Part shown: positions 10,505-25,500 of the stretch, in pieces
Position numbering within the stretch: position 1 is the first letter of the stretch
Layout of the letters: each line of letters begins with the position of its first letter
Made by a program: the position numbers and the translations under genes
From: Pomphorhynchus laevis
Lineage: Eukaryota; Acanthocephala; Palaeacanthocephala; Echinorhynchida; Pomphorhynchidae
DNA length: 64,000 nucleotides
Direction of reading: 5' to 3'
NCBI GenBank assembly: GCA_012934845.2
Contig: WNNJ02002631.1
Location: forward strand, 62,001-126,000
Notes under the pieces: generated by a model
Databases searched by the model: none
What the model was told of the DNA's origin: nothing
Seen by the model: only the letters and a program-made list of their open reading frames with translations

Positions 10505-13500
10505 GTAAAGTTTTATTCAATAGCAAAATTATTTATCTACAGTTCTAGATAAATAATAGATAAGTTTGTCGACATTCTTTATTTTGGAATTTTGGAGAAG
10601 GATCAATAAAACACTATTTTATATTTATATTAGTTGTATGCTGTTGCTAGCATCATCATAACAGGTACAAAACTACTTGCACGTTTACAAGTACGTCAGA
10701 ACGTGCTTGTATTTGTTCTTATGACAGACAACAGCTAGCGAAATATAAAGATAACAGTATTTTATGTAATGTAATTATCACTGGAAGAATTCGGTTTGAC
10801 ATCAATAATTAAATTGTTCCAGCAGGTCATAATGACCTTCATCTCGGATATTGTTTTGGCCTTGATGCGGTATTGGGATGAACATAATACGATGAGCAAC
10901 GACAGCAAATTTAGCCAAATTTAATATAATATTATGTGGTATTATACAATATAATTGTGTAGTATTACTTATAATTGTTATAATTTTATAAGAATAAAAT
11001 CGTTCCAAGAGTGAATATAACGCTTAATCATTATCGGTTGTTTTGACAAATCTCAAATAAAATGCTCGTAAAATAAAATACATTCTTCACGCTAAAAATA
11101 TTACTACAAAAATTTATAAATTGGTCACCATTTAAAATCTTCGTTTTTTCCATCCAATTTTAGATTTTCGATAAAAGAGAAAATAATTTAGCGGTTTGTT
11201 ATTTCATAAAATAGCAAACTGCATATTTGCAAGGTAAAACATACAAATAAGCAAATTTTCTTCAGGATAGAGATGTTCTTTTTACGAAATCCATATGTTG
11301 ATCGAAATACAAATTCACATTGGTATGATAACAATATTATATGAGCTTATATTCCTTATAGGTAAATAAGGAATGCTTTTGAATTTTGACGAAATCTTAT
11401 ATTCCTTATAGGTAAATAAGGAATACTTTCGAATTTTGACGAAATTCTGTAGTTATTTCTAGCTGAAAAGTTAAACAAAAAGGTCAGAAACAAGTAATCT
11501 TCTTTAATAAACTTACGATATTTTAAGTTTTTTCAAATTATTCGTTTATAATGTATACATTACGCATTTAAAATTATTCGTTTATAATGTAACTCATTCG
11601 TAATTTTTTTATATAGTTATTATAGGAACGAAGACTCAGAAAATATCCATTATTTGATAAAAAAAATTCTATAATTCGATAGCTCCTGCTATCATCATCA
11701 GGATTACAATAAAATGTTTCACTCAATTAAAATTTTTCACTCATTTCACAACATGTTTTTGTGAATCATTTTATTGTAATCCTGATGATGATAGCAGGAG
11801 CTATCGAAATATAGAATTTTAATCAAATAAAGGATATTTTCTGCTTCTTCGTTCCTGAAATTACTATATATTTGAAATGGAAGAAGATTACGGGTTTTGT
11901 ATTTATCAGTAAATTTTTTTGTCAGACTGACTGGTGATATATTTCGATATGTTATATAATCATTTTAATTTTATTAAAACGATTATGATAACAATATCCT
12001 CTTGTCATTCGAATGCTTTAAAATACCTCAAATTCTTTGAGATCTTGCAATAAATAAAATGTTAATTTTTTTTATATTTTTAAACTCTAAAATAAAAGCT
12101 TGATATAAACAAAGATAAGGCATTAAAAATTTAATGATATCAAGTTTATAGGATTTAAATAAACCTATTTATTTGAATAGGAGTTTAATTTATTTCTACA
12201 TGGAAATATCTGTTAGATCTTTTATTAAAGAATATTTTATTAAATAATTATCTGAAAAAGTGTGAATAAGAAGTGCTAATTGATTTCTAAGTAGAAGCCC
12301 AATAATTATTTTACTATCGTTGAGAAAATTATTTTCTATTTGAGAAGAATATATATTTAAATACTGGAAAAATAAGGTATTTAATACAAATTATCTTTTT
12401 ACGTAAACAACATTTCTACAAGATAAGCTATATATTTTAGATATTTACAATCTCAGATTACTTTCACATCTCTCTATTTGTGTATCTAATATTGCCCTAT
12501 CAGAGCAAAAAATGTGTGTATTTAATCTGCTTCTTTATTGTCTAGTTAACTAAATATCGTATTACCAATGATTGGTACATTTAGTACTTTTAAAGACAAG
12601 TATTGAATTATTCTCACGAAGTAATAGGCTAATGCTACTGCAGTAGTTCAATGTGTAGATCGAAAGTGCATTTTCACAGAAATAAAAAATCTCAATTACC
12701 CAACCTCAATTATTAGGATCATCATAAGATTTATACACACCTCTCTCTATTTCTCATCGAACTTTACTATCTTCAATGTATTTTCATTTTGCATATATCC
12801 TAAACTGTCTGTTCGAAAATCATGTTATCTTCAGGTAGGATTATTTCACTTAAATAATTTTGGAACAGGATTCTGCTCTGAAATTCCAAATATAATAAAT
12901 GATTGAGTTATTATTAGATAAAATTGCAAAAATTTATAGTTTAAATTACACAAATATGATTTGATTTAAGTAATCAAATTATTTTTTAAATTTAAATAAT
13001 TAGAAATTCATTAAGTTCTGCTTATTAAATAATACCCTATTATAAAATTTAATTGCATTCGTAAGATATGATAAATCTAGCAATTATTTAATTACTATCA
13101 TTGTGGTTATCACACACTGGTTCCTGCACCCATTAATTTAATCAGTGCTGTTTTTGCTTCAAAACTCAAATAAATCCTAAAAGATATTTTTTGATTTAAT
13201 GTGTATATTACTTGATTCCGTGTGTATTTGATTTGACGTGAACTATTTTCTAAAATTGGAATATTCAAGATTTAAACTGTTTGGCCTTTATTTGATATCT
13301 AAACAATTTTACTTTTAGTGATTTAATATTATAATGGTTACTTAATAAATTAATAAATATTTCAGTAGTTTAATATATAATATTTATTTACACCCGTAAG
13401 ACATACACTTTTAATTTTTGGATTGTTACCTTAAACATACCTGATATCATGAAATATAACAAAATACAACATTTTAAATACTTGAAACATGAGTATAAAA

Positions 13501-16500
13501 GTTATATTTATTATATTTAAGTTATCTAGTTATAGTTATAAGTACATAACAATATAGTTATAGTTTTAAGTTTTAGATACTTAAAGCATAAGTATTACAG
13601 ATTATTGTAGATCAACTATATATAAGTATTTATTTAAGAAATTCCTTATTATTATAAATAAGTTATATAGTTACTTAAGTAAAGTTATAGTAAACTATAA
13701 CTTTACTTACGTTATAGCCTGCGGAGGATGAACAGCGACTGACCAGCTTCAGTCAACCTTCGCGATTCGCGGCCGCATAGGGACACGACACTGCCAACAA
13801 TAGGAGGGAAATCGCTAAATCCTTAGCTTACACTCATCGTAATGATTAAGTAAAAAAGTAACAACAGTTTGATTATTGCTCTAATTTTACACTATTATTA
13901 TAGTAAATATTGATTTAGTTGATATAAATCAACTAAATCAATAGTTGATTTATCGCGTATAGTTGATTTCAAATTAATTGAAATTAAATTTATAATATAA
14001 ATTTAATTAAATTCAAAATAAATTCAAATAAATTTATAAATTTATTAAATTCAAAATATAATATATTACAAAGTTAATTTTCTATTTAATGTTTTGGTCA
14101 GTTTCAATCATTTCGTTAACCGGAAAAATTCAAAATATAATATATTACAAAGTTAATTTTCTATTTAATGTTTTAGTCGGTTTCAATCATTTCGTTTACC
14201 GGAAAAGTTCAAAATATAATATATTATAAAGTTAATTTTCTATTTAATGTTTTGGTCGGTTTCAATCATTTCGTTTACCGGAAAAATTCAAAATATAATA
14301 TATTATAAAGTTAATTTTCTATTTAATGTTTTGGTCGGTTTCAATCATTTCGTTTACCGGGAAAATTCAAAATATAATATATTATATAGTTAATTTTCTA
14401 TTTAATGAGATAAAATTTGCGACAATTTTTTTATTAAAACTGTTTTCTAGTTTGCGATCATTTAAGAAAAACTGTCGTTTTTCGCACTTCAATTGTATGT
14501 AATTCATATCTTTGTTTCGTAGCGGGTTTTGCTTAGTTTTCTGCACTATTAGGTAACTTAGTTGTATGAAATAATAATGCAGTTGCTCTGAATTTTATTG
14601 CTGTTTTATGTAAATATTAATTTGAGAGAATAATTTTGGAAATTACTTTCCAAGAATGTGCTATGTTTCGGTACATTTCGAAAAAAAAACATGCAAAAAT
14701 AAAAATCCGAAAAATTAGCGGAAAATAGCTTTATTATTGTACTAGAAATGAACTTTCCTGAAGCGTAAAAGAAAGTATAGAGTGGCGACCATATTAGAAG
14801 CGACATCTATATGCTTTGTAAACTATTGATGTGTTCCTTATATTGACCAAAATCTACGTTCTTTTTTTATCTCGTACGCCTTTGTCAGTTCGCGAGGGTA
14901 TATATAAGACTTCATTGTACTCATTTACTCCATGTGTATAGTGTAGTAGACTTAACAATATTTCATACGAAACATGCATTAAAATCGAAAAAATACACTG
15001 AAATCATTTGTAAATTCGTTTCTAGAATTATTAATGACTCATTTGTCATCTGTGCACTCAAGCGTATTGTATAACTTAGAATTGAGAAATGCAGTAACTG
15101 GCTCCCTGATTAATTCAACAAAACTGTACACTATGAAGAAATCTCCTTCGTTTAGGTCTCAAATCATGACTATTAAAGGTAAGTTCTATGTTTGGAAAAA
15201 CTTAGAAATATAAATCAATTAGAATATGAAATTAGGAAACTAAATAAAAGTACTTTTAAAATATTTCTGAAATTAAAAACTGAATTTGACTAAGTTCCTT
15301 AATACATGTTGTTGAGTTTAATATTGCATAAGTCAAATAAGAACTTTCACGGTTTTGTTGTAATTTACATATGCACACATTACAGGAGGAAAAAATAAAT
15401 TATTGATCATTTTCTACGATATACGGTATTAAGCCGATCTAACACAAAGTATATTATTTATTATTCATGAACATTTTTAACTTTGAAGATTAAATTTACT
15501 GAATTTGTTGGTTATTTATATAATTAACTTTTGTTTGTAAAATTAATATATTTTGCATCTATTTTCCGAATATTTTTGGACTGTCTCAATAATTGAAATT
15601 AAAGGTACTCATATATAAAATTGAGATCTTTGAAATGAAACCTCGCGGATGACCTAGAAATCGAGGAAAGGAGAAATTTCTCAAAACTTACAGAAAACAC
15701 GTCGGCCTATTCGAAAGTGAGTTTTGTCTGTCAGCGATAATCGGAACGCTAGGTGAAACCTAATTCGCAGACTGCAGTTACAACCAACTAAGTGGTGACA
15801 AAATGTAATAGTTTGTCAAGGCAATGTATGCATAACATAGAAGCCATTTTTGAGAACAAAAATGTAATTAAATAACCGCAAAAAGTAATAATACCACAGA
15901 GGTATAGTTGTGTTACTGAGTCAGCTAATCTATGCCATTTCTGATCGTGATTTAGACAGTAGACACGAATCCGTATTAAGCTGCTCGATAGAACTAATTT
16001 TTAAAAGCAGCTTTTTCTTGTACCTAACAAATGCTAAATTAATCCAGATTAAGTTCAGAGCCACTTACATTGGAGTGCAGCTAATGTGATAGCAGTGACC
16101 GACTTGTAACTTTATAAATCTTACAGCTTTCTGATTTTTCTTATTTGTCCAGACGATTCTGATTTTTCCATTTTGGAATTTAAAGAATATGAATGACATA
16201 TCATCTATTCATACAAATTGAATCGCTGTATCGCATTCACAGGGATAATTAATTAAACCAAATTTAGTATATGGTAGCAAATAATTAGATGATGCAATTA
16301 TCTAAGTGCTAATAACTGAACGATGGTGACTAAATGAATGCCGATAATTTTATCAACTGTTAAATTCAGAAGATACCAGATTATTAAAAACATATTGCTA
16401 TGAATTTTGGTACCGCTATATGTTAGTTAAGCAATACTTTTTGATCGTATGTTGAGGTACTTAATTTGATTTTTGAATTAAATATCTGGTTGTGTAGCAA

Positions 16501-19500
16501 ATTTGTTTGCCAAAATGACGGAAAGTCATTTAACCATTTTAAACTTATCCCCGTTGCGATGAATATATATTAGTAAATAATTTATTAAAATTATAAACTA
16601 ATATTAAGCTAATTTATTATTTAATATAGAATTTAGAAAAATATATATTTTTGTAATTTTAATAATTTAATATTGACTTGTCATGTGCTGCCTCGAGCAT
16701 GCGCGCAGAATTTCCCTCGTTGAACAGCAACACTCAGGCGCTGTATGAAAAACCCGGCCGCTTGGGGCTCTCGGGTGGTTCAGATTGATAGTGTGCCTAG
16801 GTTTCTGAGGAACATTTTAGTATCCTGACCGAACGAGTTTAATGTGTCAATAGCGATGGGCTCAAAATAATAATCGCGTTGATCGAGACCACTATATTCA
16901 GCTCGTTTGACCTGTTCGGCGCTGCTAGCGACTAATCCTCAACCATTGACAGCCATGGCCACGAGTCTAAGATAAAACGGGTTCGGCCAAGTGAATTCCA
17001 ACACGAACAGTTTGCCATTTTGCGAGGGGACCAACGTAGCGCAGTCGGGCCGCTTTCCATAGGATCGGGACAGACCTGTTGGCTCGAGGCAGGGCGGGAA
17101 CACAGCAGCCGTTCAACAAGGAAATGTTGCGTGCATTCTCGAGCCAGCATACGACAATCACCTTCATGTTTTTATATTGTATTTTAATTTGTAAATTCTT
17201 AATTGATCCAATTCTTTACAATTTAAATTGTTATATTAACTTTATATATTTAAAATATTTGTGAAATATTTCGTTCTATAACTGATAGTACATACGGATT
17301 GTTATGAAATCCTTAATATGTAACCAGTTATTTTACGATATATATACTTTGTATATTTTTAATAAAAATAAATTTATTCCACTACATTAATAAATTTAAC
17401 ACAAGAAAAATAATTTTAATATTATTAAGATATTTAATTTATGAACATATTCAATTTATTTAACGGAATAAACAATTCAAGATATACAATGTACAATTCA
17501 TTGAACAAATCGTTCAATTAATTATTTGTTACAATTTATGTTTATCAAGCTTTAATTTTATTTTATATTGATTAAACAGTAAACCTTATTAAACAGTAAA
17601 CCTTATTTGTTCTGTTACTTTATTTATATAAAGTAATTTTATAAATTGTTAAATTTAGATAGTCAATTCAACGAAGTAAGTCCGGAACAGAACAATGATT
17701 GGGCACAAATCGAGAACCAATATGTATTAAGGACTTGGATGTCGAAAGATGACAGTAATTTAAATAATCATAATAGATATCAATTTATTCCATGGTAAAT
17801 AGAAAACTCTTTAAAGCAATTTATTTAAGAAAATCTTTATTTATTTAAAGCAAGAATTTGCTAAGAACAGTATAAGAAAACAATTAGTTTCTAAATTACA
17901 GAATTTATATATTTTTATTATTGTTTTTGATATTTATCGATCTTTTTAATATTTAGGTTTTACGGTGAAATTACTCGACGTGATGCCGAAATCAAACTAA
18001 GTAATTGTACAGACGGTAGTTTCCTTGTTAGAAACAGTGAGTCAGTGAGAGGACAGTTCTCTTTGACATTACGTTTTGAGAATCGGATTTATCACTATCG
18101 CATAACTAAAGACAACTTTGATCAGGTACGCATAAATGATAAAGATCTGTTGCCTTTGAATTCATTAAAAAGTTCATTTTTTAATCTTGAAAATACAGAA
18201 TATGTTTTCAAATAATAATACATTTCAAAAAGTTCTCTATCAAAAAATATTTTTTAATTAATCGAAAATTTGTTAAGTTAATGAATAAGCAATTTAGAAA
18301 CACTAATGAATGCATCATCTTGTAAGTAGATGATTTTGGTAGTTTCTTTCTGCCTGAAATTACAAATTATTTAAATGTTATTAAATGTTATTAAATTATT
18401 ATATGTATAATATTGATATTATTATGCATTCAAGATAACGAAACAAATTTCGAAAAATAACAAATTTCAATAACTAAACAAATATTAATATATATTGTAT
18501 CATAGTTATATTATATTAATTAATTATATTATAATTATAATAATATATCAGAATTATATTATATTAATTAATTATATATTATATCATAATAATGAATTGA
18601 TAATGTTAATTGAAGATAATAAATATTAGTTTACTTCTAAAATTTGTGTGGTTATCAACAACACAAGAATATATGAAGTTTAAATGTTGCAAAATTGATT
18701 GTTTAATTAAAGCATTCGTGATTTAGCATTTATTTATTAGATTTTATTATTAAATTATCGCCATGGTAAGTATGAATTCTTTTCTGCTTCAATCTAGCAT
18801 TGCTTTAAATATAAAGAATGTGTTCATATTTTAATTACAGCTAAAATTTATTTTGAATAATTCGCAAACAAGTAAAAAATATCTAAATAAACATGAATAA
18901 AATTTTTAACAGCACGTGAAGATAACTAAAGTGATGTTATCTTGTGTCCTTCTCAAGGGGATAAGACATACTAATGATTTTCAATTGAAGTTGTCTGTGC
19001 TCTTTAATTCAATAAACAGCTTGCTCAACTACTAGTTGGGTAGAATTTTTGTGAGGTCGATTTACATTACAATCGGCCGATTATGATTAAGGAAAATTGG
19101 TTGTGCTACGATGGCCTACTTTCAAAAATTTGACCACGTAGCCTTTATAAGATAGGTTTTACGATTTTTTAAATTTGGATTAATTGTAGTTTATGACTCA
19201 AGATCCACGAATTGTACCGGATGTTATCAAGATCCACGAATTTTACCGGATGCTTTCAAATAGCATTCAAATACAATCAATTAACTTAAAGTTTATTTAT
19301 AAACTCCATATAAGTTAAAATTATACGATAAAATTAAGGATGAGATCAAATTAATATAAGATATAATATAAGATATTAATATTAATAAATTAATATTAAG
19401 ATTAATATAAGATATAATATAAGTTAAAATTAAGATTAATAAATTAATATTAAATTAACGTTATATTAATATACAATAAATATATTAATATTACATTAAT

Positions 19501-22500
19501 ATTTATATTAATATGAGATATAATATAAGATAAAATTAAGATAAAATAAAATTATAAGATAGAATTATTTCATATAAAATAATATATAAGATTTATACAA
19601 TTTATATAAAACCATAAAAATTAATAAAAATTTAAAGTAAAAATGAATTTTTGTGAATTGACTACTAATTATAATTTAAAATAATTATTTTAAAGATCCA
19701 AGCTTCTAAACACCGACTGATTGTTTAAATTTGCACAAATGGTTGTAATAAATACTGCTGCTTCAAATATATATACATTATTCCATTACATAGTTCCATA
19801 ATTATATAAATGGCTTACCAATCATTTGCCTTGCATTAATACGTCATATTTCAACTAGTTCCTAACTATAGTTAAGATCTCATCTATATTGGCTAAAATC
19901 TAGAAGGTATTAACTTATTAAGATCTTCTATAGATCTAGTTGAGATCTTCTAGTTAAGATCCAGTTGATTAGAAGATCTTACAATCTTGTAAACTCAACT
20001 TTCAGTCATACGAACCAGTTATATGTGTATTATGCAGAATTAATTTACTGTTTTAAATCGTTTGTTACTTATAACTTTAAATGATTGTTTTCCACAATAT
20101 ATTACGCTATCGTATGTAGTAATTACAAATTTAATTATTTAATTACAAATTATAATTTACAAATTATAACTAATTATTTTTAAAATATCCATCTATTTTA
20201 TAATTAAAAATTATAATTTATTAATTATTTAATAATATTTAAAATTTAGTAAATTGAATTTCCACAGATTTTTGAGTGAATAATGGCGTAGTGCCTAATA
20301 AAACGTTTTAAATGTGAACTTCCTACAACTTTCGAATTTAGTATTATATCAACAATGACAAGCGATTCCTTACATTAGAAAAGCTTATCGACAATCATAT
20401 AGACAACGCGGATGGCCTAGTATGCACACTTTCACCGTTCCTAGAATCACTAATCAAGAATGACATAAGTAGTGATGATTTAAATATCAGTACATTGAAA
20501 TTGCAGCAGCCGAGACCACTTGAGATAAAACGGCAAAATTTGATCTTAAAGGAAAAGTTGGGTGGCGGTCAATATGGTGAAGTATTCGAGGCAGTCTGGA
20601 TTGAAAAATCGATCATCGTTGCAATAAAGACACTACGTGAGGAGAGTACTATGAGTATAGAAGATTTCCTATCGGAAGCTGCATTAATGCAGGTACTGAA
20701 ACATCCAAATTTAGTCCGATTATTTGGAGTTTGTTCTACTGAGGCCCCTTATTTTATAATTTCTGAGTACATGGCAAAGGGTAACCTAACTGAATACCTG
20801 AAAAATGAGAAACCAGATATTACAGTTCTTATGCAAATAATTATTCAAATTCTGTCTGCAATGTCATATCTTGAATTTCATCACTTAATTCACAGGGATC
20901 TTGCAGCTAGAAATTGTCTCGTTGGCGAGGATAATATCGTAAAAGTGGCAGATTTCGGATTAGCAAGAATTTTAAGAGAAGATCACTATGACGCAAAATC
21001 GGGATCCAAATTTCCAATAAAATGGACGGCTCCTGAAGGTCTGGCTTACAATAGATTCTCAAATAAATCAGATGTATGGTGTAAGTGTCGTGTTTTGTTA
21101 TCTGCATTATATATAGGTAATGATCGTTAAACCGGCTGTATATATATCGTGTTTTGTTACCTGCATGATATATAAAGAATAATTTCTCAAATGATACCAT
21201 TCAGCGTAAATTTTTTTAATGATTTAAGCCAGACGAGGAAGAACAACGAAGAACACTGCTAGATGCCGTTTCGTCATCACTATGACTCTTCAATATTGAC
21301 TCTTCAATTTTCGTCATCACTGTGAAGAGTCATAGTGATGACGAAACGGCATCTAGCAGTGCTCTTCGTTGTTCTTCCTCGTCTGGCTTATATATATCAC
21401 GATGATTATATTTGAACGTTTATATAATTTGACACCGACTTACCTGCATCTAAATCTTTATATTACATCATCTCTTATTATTTATTATACAGCAGAGAAT
21501 TACGATCAAAATTAAACAGTTTTCAAAACTTTCACCTCGGTAGAGCTCTTAGGTTATTTCTCTAATGAATTTATCAAATATACAACTCAGTATAATGGAT
21601 ATTAAATTCAATAATGCTATTAAACTATTTATTAATAAATATTTATTTAATATTTATTTAATTTTTATTAAATTTGAAATTAATAATTTTAAAATCTAAA
21701 ATTATTTCAGCTTATTTGATTGTAGCTAAATGCCGTAAGACTTAAATATAAAAAAATTATTTATTACTATCAGATAGTCTATAGTGATCGTCAATTTTTA
21801 TACAGCGTTATAAGATTATTGCTTAAATAAATCACATCTTTCTTCTTCATGTTTATCCCTTTTCGAGGTCGCACACCATTATGAGTATTTTCCACTGTAC
21901 TCGATCGGCCACTGTTTCCAAGCTACTTTGCGCTTGTTCGTTGACTTATTCATAGTGATCAAGCGTGATCGCTGCGTGTCGCTTCCGAGGAATGCCCTGG
22001 CCAAGTTTGCTTTTTGGTTTTGACTCATCATGTTAAGGGTTTAGAGCAGTATTTTTACAGTCGGATGTCTTTCCGGACGTCAACCCTCCCCTTGTTTCAG
22101 CCTGGAACTGGTCTTGGCGGTGCTGCTTAATTAAATCACTATTTTGCAAATAGATGGAGTCTAGTACTTATGTACATATTTTAATTAAATATCAAGTTGA
22201 TACTCAAAAAATATTTGGTATAATCCAATTGAATTATACAAATCCAATGACACAAGTTAATTAAATTAAATATTCAGTCGATTAAATAATTAAATCTTAA
22301 ATATTAAATTGCTTTGTTTTGTATTCGGTAGATAAACTGTTGTTTATAAGTTAAGTGTATTCTACCGAATACACTGCTCAAGCTGAAACTCTCTTTGCCC
22401 TTCGTTACTTGTCTACATCTTTCACTAATTTATTTGACAAAGTTGTTTTATAAGCCAGCTTTTTCTGTTGGACAAAATCTCTAACTGTTGGTGTCCACCA

Positions 22501-25500
22501 AGCAGTTCGAGTATTTCCTTCGCGACAAGCACCTAATGCCTTCGAGCCATAACTTTTCACAGTTGTTTTGGCAAGCGAGGATCTGAACATCTCCCATTCC
22601 TGATCAATGTTCTTCACCTCTTCTGTCAACCGAGAGAAGTTTTCCAGGATGTAGCCAGAAAAACGTTCTTTGACAGAAAACTCTGCTAGACGATCCCAGC
22701 ACGCCCTCACACAACATTTGGGTTTACCAGGCTTGTCTAGCATCCGATTCTGCCTTTGAAGATTACCAACTACAAGGTAATCTACAATACAATCTTAAGC
22801 CTTCCTCGCTAACTAACTATTTCTCTCTTATGTTTCCTTTTGATATCTGTCACGATTTCCTTACATCTCATTAATGTTAGACATATGGATTAATAATTTA
22901 ATTAATAATTTTATCATGACATACGATAATTAATAATTTTATTTGATTTAAATTAAACAATAAATTAGCTCATTTTGCATGAATAGTCGAATAATATTTA
23001 GCAATATTTAACCGCTAAGATATCATTCCTTTATCACTTCCAACTATATACAACTTTGATTCACAACATTCCAGATTTTAGCAGGACATATTGGTATTGT
23101 TTCGTCGCTACTGCCGTGCAATGGTACATCCGGATTCATCATAAGGCTTATACGGCTGTAGATTCCTTTTGATCTCTATTTGCACTTCCAGATTCGAATC
23201 TACGTTCTTTCGATCGGTGGGTCTACTCCTAACCGACTAGGCTGACCATCAAGTACATTTAAAAATTCTCCAGTATATGAAACCTTCAATGTAATAAATT
23301 TCTAAAACCGTATTTTCCCAGATACCTTTAAAGCATTCTTTCTTATATTTAACACTGATATGATCAAAAGTTCATAGAATCGGGGGTGGTGATACTTTGA
23401 TGGATTATTTCATTTATTTTGTCAATTTCGCAAGATCAATAACAACAATTTCTTAACAAGAAAAACAAACAATATACAATAATTTGCCTGTCAACCACTG
23501 GTCCGTGTGTCGGTCGTGGAGCCAGTGCACGAATCAAACTGTTCGTAATCCTTGGCGACAGGCCAGAGTTCTGTTACAGATATCCCAAGGCGGTCTTCGG
23601 CCAGTTTCGAGATTTGATCTATCAACCTGTACTGAGGTCTACCTCGAGGACTCTTTCAAGAGAGTCCGGCATGGAACACCCCTTTGAGAATCTCTAGACA
23701 TTCTCAGAACGTGTCCTAGCCATCTCAGCTGACCTTATTCGATGTGGAGAAGAAACTACTTGACTCAGAGTATATCCCGGATGACAAATTCCTAACCTTA
23801 TCTTTAAGGCTAAGACCGGCCATACCGCGACGGAACCTTATTTCGGTCGCCGGTATACGAGATATTATCCTTTCAATCATAAACCAAAGCTCATGACCAT
23901 AGGTTAATATAGGAACGAAAATTGCGTGGTAAACCGAAAGCATCGCCCGAAGACTCAACTCCTGCTTTACCACGACAGACCTGTACAAAGAACGCATTGC
24001 TGCTTTAGCTGCACAAATCCGCTTAACAATATCCTTGATGTTCCTGTCGTTCCTCGAGAACAATACCCCGAGATACTTGAAATCCTCCACATCAGGAAAT
24101 TTTTTTACACTAATCCGGATTGACATTGCAACTGAATCCGTGACGAGCACATAGATACAGTCTTAGAAGTACTAACCAACCCTGCAGCTTGACATTCCAT
24201 CGTGAATCGATCTAGTAGGCATTATAAGTCCTCAGGACAAGAAGCCAACAAGACAACGTTATCTGCAAAAGGCAGAGATTGTATCCTGATGGAACAGAAC
24301 TGAAGGCCGACATCCGTCAGAGCAGCCCGTCTCGAAATTTTGTCCATGTAAACAAAGAACAGAAGTGGAGACAAGGGACAACCCTGACGAATCTCACCAA
24401 CTACTGAAAATGATTTAGAATTCTTACCTGGAACACGAACACAACTCATATTTGTTCATACAGAAAAGCTACAGCTACCCGAAGATAGTGTAGTACCTTA
24501 TATTTCCTTAGTACCTCCCACAACCTCTCTTGCGGAACTCGGTCGAACGCCTTCTCGAAATCTACAAAAAACATGTAGATCAGTTGAGCGAACTCCCAAG
24601 ACCGTTCAAGGATAGTTGAGAGAGTAAAGAGCTGATGAGTAGTTCCACGATTTGGACGAAATCCGCATTGTTCCTCTTGCAATTGTCCCTCGACTATAGG
24701 CCGTATCCTTAACTCAAGAATCTTAGCAAATAGCTTACCAGTTAATTGGAACATACTCTTCGGTCACCTTTCTTAAAGATCGGTACCACCACCCCAGTTC
24801 GCCACTCACTTGGAACCTTGCCCGACTTCAATGCAACATTGAAGATCCGTGTTAGCCACTTCATGCCAACAACGTATAGAGCCTTTAACGCTTCAGTCGA
24901 ATCTCGTCTACTCCAGAAGACTAGTCATTAAGAAGGCCTGCCGTTACGGGATTACCAAGGTAATCACCAATTTCGCTAGATCACCCAAGATGATTTGCAG
25001 CAGAAATCAGCTACGGAATCATTACTTCATTACTTCCAATTTCAAGTGGTTAATGATGGCTAGATATTTTTGCTAAGAATTATTGGAGCTGGATCAAGTG
25101 AAAGAGGAAATTTTTGATATTCCGCTAACCTCTGTTAGCATCTTCAGAAAATTAATATCAATATTAATTAATTATATTAATTAAAATTAATTAATCAATT
25201 AATTTTCTGAGGATGCTAATAGAGGTTAGCGGAATATCAATAAAATATTTCCTCTTTTATTTGATCCAGCTCTAATAATTCTTTATCCATAAATGGATCA
25301 TTGTCAACTATTTAGAAACATATTTCCTCGAAGCATCGGTGAAACTGGGTTTCACCCAAGTTTCGTGTCCGTACTTTGTGTTCGTACTTACAAAGTAAGG
25401 ACACGAACGGTGAAGAAGAGCAAGCAAATAGTGGTGCGTTTAGAGATGTGCAAATTGGGAATGCAGAGATGTTTGGCGATATAGTTAAAATGTCAGAGAT

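Noticed and set aside
14050-14408. Regular 79-bp repeats that could suggest a CRISPR array
   Set aside because: Copies are directly adjacent without unique spacers, and the genome is eukaryotic with spliced genes.
16932-17167. Two short - strand frames in the GC-rich patch as a gene
   Set aside because: They overlap each other, are under 75 codons and show no recognised motif.
15179-17658. A separate exon with a normal SH3 between abl exons 2 and 3
   Set aside because: No ALYDF- or WVPSNY-like sequence was found in any frame, and exons 2 and 3 already join in phase.
23187-23252. A functional tRNA gene
   Set aside because: Box A and box B words are present, but the acceptor and anticodon stems do not pair; at most a SINE head.
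22405-24754. 22405-22743 and 23725-24754 as one continuous LINE
   Set aside because: On the - strand the linker should come before the RT, but it lies after it; comparison with 30636-32230 shows the true order.
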